Below, piece after piece: positions 15,956 through 20,007 of a stretch of DNA of 20,007 nt. The DNA lies in NCBI GenBank assembly GCA_035369865.1, contig DAOOVG010000036.1, forward strand, positions 1-20,007. Direction: 5' to 3'. The translations under genes were made by a program, and so were the position numbers. The stretch is from MVYY01 sp035369865. GTDB lineage: Bacteria; Bacteroidota; Bacteroidia; Bacteroidales; Paludibacteraceae. The notes beneath the pieces were generated by a model, which ran no database searches, was not told the origin of the DNA, and worked only from the letters and a program-made list of their open reading frames with translations. Every line of letters starts with the position of its first letter. The stretch's first letter is position 1.

Positions 15956-16921
15956 TTATTTTACTCCTCCACCATAAATGTCAATTTGTTCTCCACCTTT
16001 TGAAGATAATTCTTGATTGGTATAGATATTGAAAAAATTAGATGCGGGGCACCGCATATCAATTTGACGTTTTGGATTAAAAGGGATACAAACAATTTTT
16101 CCTTCTACATTTCGATATAAATAAGTTTCTAACCATTTTGCACCAATTACTTTTGTATTTGTTGGTTGTACAGGTTTACCTTCGTTCCCTACTTGATCAA
16201 TGGCATTTACTCTTTTATATTCTCCTTTTCCATCTAGAGTGTAGCCATTGCAGTTAATATCTGTTTGGAATTTTTTCCCTTTCCCTTCTACTATAAATCT
16301 TAAAGTTCTATCATGAATGATTTGAACAGACACAAATACAGTATCGCCTGGATAGAAATAATGTTTTTCTTGGACAGGTGCGTTCCCGTATCCAGATTCT
16401 TGCCCACTTGAAGCGTGTGATGCCCATCTGTAAAAAGGCCGGAAGGCTCTTCTGTCTGCACTAATACCTCCAGTTTCCGTCATTATTACTTCCCAGGTTA
16501 ATCCGATATCCGTTTCTTGCCCATCGGCTCTTCCTCCTAAATATACAGAAGGATTATCTAAATATTGTGCTGGTTTATTGGGATTGATTCGTTGAGGATC
16601 GAAAGAAATGGTTGGTAAAACTACTGTTCCGCATATTCCTAACCAATGGTCGTTACTAGATAATATTTTTCTGTAATATGCACCAAGAAAGCAATTGGGT
16701 GTAACACCTGGCGGAATTTCATTTGATAAAAAATTTTGAAAATCTATATTTTCTTCTGTTGAATCAATTTCGGTACTATCATTAGGTTCTTGAATCGTAT
16801 CATTTTGAGGTGGAAACATATCAGGGGTAATGGTTATTCCATTTTCGTTATTGTTACAACTAAATAACAAAATAGCTATACTTAAAACATAAAAAAATTT
16901 ACGTGACGTTTTCTTTGCCAT
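15956..16921 (-). CDS. Lipoprotein of unknown function in the glycan operon
   Basis: This 321-residue protein is not one I recognise. Its signal ends in a lipobox, LLFSC (18-22), with Cys22 as the lipidated residue. Residues 23-70 are an acidic, Asn/Asp/Glu/Pro/Thr-rich tether. The folded part contains SVYLGGRADGQETDIGLTWEV, FRPFYRWASHASSGQESGYGN, YFYPGDTVFVSVQIIHDRTLRFIVEGKGKKFQTD and a closing RCPASNFFNIYTNQELSSKGGEQIDIYGGGVK. Alternating hydrophobic residues, a PGD turn and Trp/Tyr content suggest a beta-sandwich, as in lectin-like or carbohydrate-binding modules, but this is only a pattern impression. Its place between the GDPD-SGNH-SGNH gene (13 bp upstream) and GHL10 copy 1 (35 bp downstream) favours a surface glycan-binding or helper role. 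Confidence 0.75.
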   Translation of the reverse strand: MAKKTSRKFFYVLSIAILLFSCNNNENGITITPDMFPPQNDTIQEPNDSTEIDSTEENIDFQNFLSNEIPPGVTPNCFLGAYYRKILSSNDHWLGICGTVVLPTISFDPQRINPNKPAQYLDNPSVYLGGRADGQETDIGLTWEVIMTETGGISADRRAFRPFYRWASHASSGQESGYGNAPVQEKHYFYPGDTVFVSVQIIHDRTLRFIVEGKGKKFQTDINCNGYTLDGKGEYKRVNAIDQVGNEGKPVQPTNTKVIGAKWLETYLYRNVEGKIVCIPFNPKRQIDMRCPASNFFNIYTNQELSSKGGEQIDIYGGGVK

Positions 16922-16934
16922 AAATCTGTAGGTG

Positions 16935-18926
16935 TTATAAATAATTCATTTTTTTTAAATAATCAGTCCAAATAATATAAGCTTCTGGTTGAAGATGGAT
17001 GCCATCTTTGGTTAAATTTGCTTTTAATTGTCCTTTTTCATCAGAAAGCAAAGAAGCAATGTCGATATAGGGAATATTTTTTTCTTCACACAATTTTTTA
17101 AGTTGACTATTAAGCTGGACAATGGTAGGATTTTTACCTTTTAATTCATTATAAGTAAGGGAAGTATCATTTACAGGTAGAACACTTTGAATATACAATT
17201 GTGTTTGAGGAGAAACAGCTTGTGTTACTTCAATTATTTTTTCAAAATTTAAAATTATTTCTGTTATATTCCGTCCTGCAGTAATGTCATTTATTCCAGC
17301 CATTAAAAAAATTTTTTTAGGTTTTGTTTGTAAAATTTCAGGCAAACGATGTAAAATTCCATAAGTGTTATCACCTCCGATGCCTCTGTTGACAACATCT
17401 TCATTTTTTAATAAAATAGACCACCATCCTTGTTCTGTGATGCTATTGCCCAGAAATACTATATTATTGGCTCTTGTTTTTTCTTGACGATGGGCTTTTA
17501 AACGGCTCATATAATAAGGGGTTTCAAATAATTTATTAGTAACAGATTTATTTTCATTAACATAAGGTTTTAGTATTTCAATCCACATTTTATATCCTTC
17601 GCCAGTTAAATGAAGTCCGTCATTTGTAAATTCTGGTTTTAACTGTCCTTTGTCATTACAAAATGCTGAAAAAAGATCAATGTATGTTAGATTTTTTTCT
17701 TGACAAAGTTCCTTTAATTTTTTATTCAAGAAGAGAATATGCTTTTCTTTGTTTTGAAGTCGTGGATATTTTTTAAAATCATTGTTAATGGGCAAAATGC
17801 TTTGAATGTATAGTTGAGTGGTTGGACTTTTTTCTAATATTTCTTCAATTATCATTTGATAATTATATAAAATGATAGAATCAGGATTGTTTTTTGAAAT
17901 ATCGTTTATTCCTATTAAAAGAAAAATTTTTGAAGGTTGAGCAACTAATATATCATTTAAACGTGCCAGTATTCCCAACGTAATGTCACCTGATATTCCT
18001 CTATTTTTTATCTTCGAATTTTGAAAAAACTCAGGCCATTCCCCATAATCAGTAATACTGTTTCCTAAAAAAATAATTTCGTTATTTTCACGTGGAAGTA
18101 TTTTGTAAATAGATCTTTTTTGTTCATAATAAATTGTTTGGTAATTGTTTTTTTCTAAAATGTCTGAAATTACATCGGGGCAATTGGTAGTAATGGCGCT
18201 TACTTTATTGTTTACTTGAACAAATAAAGCTATTTTAGGATCGTCCACTGTCCATGTCCATACATCTAAACCAGCTTCTTTCGCTTTTTTTACTAAATTT
18301 TCGGTCAATATTTTATAATGTACATCTAAACCGTCAAAATTGTATTTTTTACAAATTGCAATTAATTCATTTTCCTTATTTTTTTCGCTACTTAAATAAT
18401 AGCATTTTAAATATGGTAGTTGTTTCTTAGCTTCGATTAGCATTGGGAGATGAAATGAAATAATAACAGCATTCTTTTCTTTTCCTGATCTTTTTAGGAT
18501 GGAACTTAAATTTGAAATAATTTTTTTTGCATTTTTTTCATTTTCGTCTTTAATTTCAATAATTACTTTTTTACCTTCAGGGAGGATGTCAAGTACGTCT
18601 TGTAAAAAAGGAATTTGTTCGCCGTTTTTTAGTTGTAAATCACGTAATTCTTTTGCTGTAGAAGTAGAAATGTTTAAGTTTTTGTTGGCTGTTCGTCCAG
18701 TCATTTGATCATGCATCACTATTAAGGAATCATCTTTAGATTTCCATACATCTAATTCGATAGCATCGGCATTTAATTCAAAAGCTTTTTTAAAAGCTGC
18801 TATGCTATTTTCTAATTCGTAGGCAGAAGCACCCCGATGAGCAACAATGCTTATTTGAGAAGTAAGGGGAAAAGAAAGAAAAATAAAGGTTAGTAGAAAG
18901 CTTAAAAAAATTGGTTTTAATTTCAT
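16935..18926 (-). CDS. Exported GDPD - SGNH - SGNH three-domain hydrolase
   Basis: The protein has 663 residues with a Sec signal (1 to about 24). Residues 25-258 are a glycerophosphodiester phosphodiesterase TIM barrel with the expected catalytic set: HRG (His30, Arg31), ENS (Glu39, Asn40), ELDV (Glu57, Asp59), MHD (His72) and IIEIKDE (122-128). Two SGNH/GDSL hydrolase domains follow. The first (about 282-455) has FLGNSIT with Ser290, GD at 313-314, GIND at 339-342 and DGLH with Asp436 and His439. The second (about 487-660) has FLGNSIT with Ser495, GGD at 517-519, GIND at 544-547 and DGIH with Asp641 and His644. All catalytic residues are present in all three domains. The SGNH pair arose by internal duplication. 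The inferred action is removal of glycerophosphoryl and acyl groups, perhaps as glycan decorations or from phospholipid. The gene starts 24 bp after the preceding GHL10 gene. Confidence 0.88.
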   Translation of the reverse strand: MKLKPIFLSFLLTFIFLSFPLTSQISIVAHRGASAYELENSIAAFKKAFELNADAIELDVWKSKDDSLIVMHDQMTGRTANKNLNISTSTAKELRDLQLKNGEQIPFLQDVLDILPEGKKVIIEIKDENEKNAKKIISNLSSILKRSGKEKNAVIISFHLPMLIEAKKQLPYLKCYYLSSEKNKENELIAICKKYNFDGLDVHYKILTENLVKKAKEAGLDVWTWTVDDPKIALFVQVNNKVSAITTNCPDVISDILEKNNYQTIYYEQKRSIYKILPRENNEIIFLGNSITDYGEWPEFFQNSKIKNRGISGDITLGILARLNDILVAQPSKIFLLIGINDISKNNPDSIILYNYQMIIEEILEKSPTTQLYIQSILPINNDFKKYPRLQNKEKHILFLNKKLKELCQEKNLTYIDLFSAFCNDKGQLKPEFTNDGLHLTGEGYKMWIEILKPYVNENKSVTNKLFETPYYMSRLKAHRQEKTRANNIVFLGNSITEQGWWSILLKNEDVVNRGIGGDNTYGILHRLPEILQTKPKKIFLMAGINDITAGRNITEIILNFEKIIEVTQAVSPQTQLYIQSVLPVNDTSLTYNELKGKNPTIVQLNSQLKKLCEEKNIPYIDIASLLSDEKGQLKANLTKDGIHLQPEAYIIWTDYLKKMNYL

Positions 18927-18950
18927 TTTTTAACTATTTTAGAAATTATT

Positions 18951-20007
18951 TTAATCATTGTTTGTTAAAGCTTTATTAATTCCTGCTTTTACATTTTCCC
19001 ACTGATCATACATAATCAAGTAAATGATATCAAAAAACATCAATCCATTCGATTCTGTTAGACAAATGTAAACAGCTTTTTCACAATCTTGAGGGGCATT
19101 GTAAAAATTTAAACCATACAAACCGCCACATACTAATACATCTCCCTTTGTCACTTCTTGAGCCTGTTGAAGTGCACCTTGCACTGTCCATTCACCTGAA
19201 CCGTAAAGGGTTTTACTATAAGCTCCTGTCATATAAAAATCTAACAAATCAGCAATTCCATAATTTTTATAATTGGGGGTCGCCCATTTATATTTTTGAG
19301 AAGGGTCGTATTTTGGACTTGCCCAATTCACTCCTTCGTTGTAATAACTTGAATACCAAGATCCTGTATAAATGCCAAGCTGAATATTCTTATTAATGGT
19401 TTTAATAGTGTTTCTAACTCTCTCAACAAAATCATGAATTGTCTTTGCACGAAATTCAAGCCATAATTTAAAATATAGACCTTCAATTCGATTATAAGTT
19501 CCATCGGCATTAGGCGTTGAATCCCATCTAAAAATATCCTCAGGGTAATTGGTTAATTTTTTCCCAATGTAAGTTTCAAATTTTTCTCGTGTAAGGTTGC
19601 TAAAATCACTTTCGATACTATTAAAACGGCAACGATCGAGCACTATGCCATCCAACGATGGATAATTAGTTGCAAGTTCAGCAATGATGCTTAAAATGTA
19701 ATTTTGAACATGCTCATTTACCGGGTTAAAAAACTTAGTGGTACTATTTCCATCATACAATATATTAGTTAAACCTTGTGCTCCAGGTAAATATAAAATG
19801 GTTAACCAATCAATTTTGTCGGGTTCGCGATAAACGACGCCTGTTCCTGAGTTGCTCATATTTCCTCCTACAAAAGTATTGATATTGGCATGCACTTTTA
19901 ATCCGAGGTCATGTCCTTTTTCAATAAATGCAGTTAAATAATCCCATGTGGCAGTTCGTTCTGTTTCTCCAACCTTAGTAAGAGGTGCAACTATATTGCT
20001 TTGATAA
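18951..20007 (-). CDS. GHL10-type glycosyl hydrolase-like protein (copy 2), 5'-truncated by the window
   Basis: The reading frame has no stop from 18951 to the right edge, so the gene starts beyond 20007. The GTG at 19895 is not a start: the codons upstream of it translate to GHDLGLKVHAN in frame and align with AHQLGLQVHAS in copy 1. Shared family blocks are HANINTFVGG, DGIVLDRCRFN (candidate catalytic Asp in LDR), NIQLGIYTGSWYSSYYNEGVNWASPKYDPSQKYKWATPNYKNYG, DLLDFYMTGAYSKT and ESNGLMFFDIIYLI. 351 residues are visible; the signal peptide and first barrel strands should lie beyond the edge. The two copies therefore sit at different places in one operon, separated by the GDPD-SGNH and lipoprotein genes. 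Substrate unknown. Confidence 0.8.
   Translation of the reverse strand, partial: YQSNIVAPLTKVGETERTATWDYLTAFIEKGHDLGLKVHANINTFVGGNMSNSGTGVVYREPDKIDWLTILYLPGAQGLTNILYDGNSTTKFFNPVNEHVQNYILSIIAELATNYPSLDGIVLDRCRFNSIESDFSNLTREKFETYIGKKLTNYPEDIFRWDSTPNADGTYNRIEGLYFKLWLEFRAKTIHDFVERVRNTIKTINKNIQLGIYTGSWYSSYYNEGVNWASPKYDPSQKYKWATPNYKNYGIADLLDFYMTGAYSKTLYGSGEWTVQGALQQAQEVTKGDVLVCGGLYGLNFYNAPQDCEKAVYICLTESNGLMFFDIIYLIMYDQWENVKAGINKALTNND

Noticed and set aside
19893..19895. GTG as start of GHL10 copy 2
   Set aside because: The frame is open to the window edge, and the upstream codons match the paralogue, so the gene is truncated by the window, not short.

Overview
The window looks like chromosomal DNA of an AT-rich member of the Bacteroidota, probably Bacteroidales. 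The signs are A-rich translation starts without a Shine-Dalgarno sequence, a textbook Bacteroidota promoter (TTTG, 20 bp, TAnnTTTG), a DAHP synthase/chorismate mutase fusion behind pheA and an aminotransferase, the order ftsY-rimO-HU, and a long operon of exported glycoside-hydrolase-like proteins. The species cannot be named from the sequence alone.

Region 1 (about 47-3485, plus strand) is an aromatic amino acid operon: promoter, a 17-codon leader ORF made almost entirely of alternating Phe and Tyr codons, an intrinsic terminator with a competing antiterminator, then pheA, a class I/II aminotransferase and a DAHP synthase/chorismate mutase fusion. The leader has all the parts of a ribosome-mediated attenuator sensing charged tRNA-Phe and tRNA-Tyr. 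It is the best candidate here for an undescribed regulatory system. No tyrA follows within the operon.

Region 2 (3536-4579, minus strand) is one secreted protein of unknown function with a calcium-loop-like motif and a basic low-complexity tail. A roughly 430-bp AT-rich gene-free stretch separates it from ftsY.

Region 3 (5014-8893, plus strand) is a housekeeping cluster: ftsY (SRP receptor), rimO (ribosomal protein S12 methylthiotransferase), a small HU-family protein, and an HU-acidic linker-transmembrane-LysM protein that could tie DNA to the cell envelope.

Region 4 (8920 to the right edge, minus strand) is a tightly spaced array of eight genes, transcribed right to left and still open at the window edge. 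In transcription order it encodes a GHL10-type glycosyl hydrolase-like protein (5'-truncated by the window), a three-domain GDPD-SGNH-SGNH protein, an unrecognised lipoprotein, a second GHL10-type protein, a lipoprotein FAD-dependent oxidoreductase, a Tat-exported DUF4434-like protein, an MFS sugar porter and a second Tat-exported DUF4434-like protein. Every product except the transporter carries, or in the truncated case probably carried, an export signal. Three catalytic families occur in pairs. The likely theme is extracytoplasmic breakdown of a decorated, possibly glycerophosphoryl- or acyl-bearing glycan, followed by monosaccharide uptake. No SusC/SusD pair is visible, so the substrate cannot be named. 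No tRNA, rRNA, CRISPR array, insertion sequence or phage gene was found.
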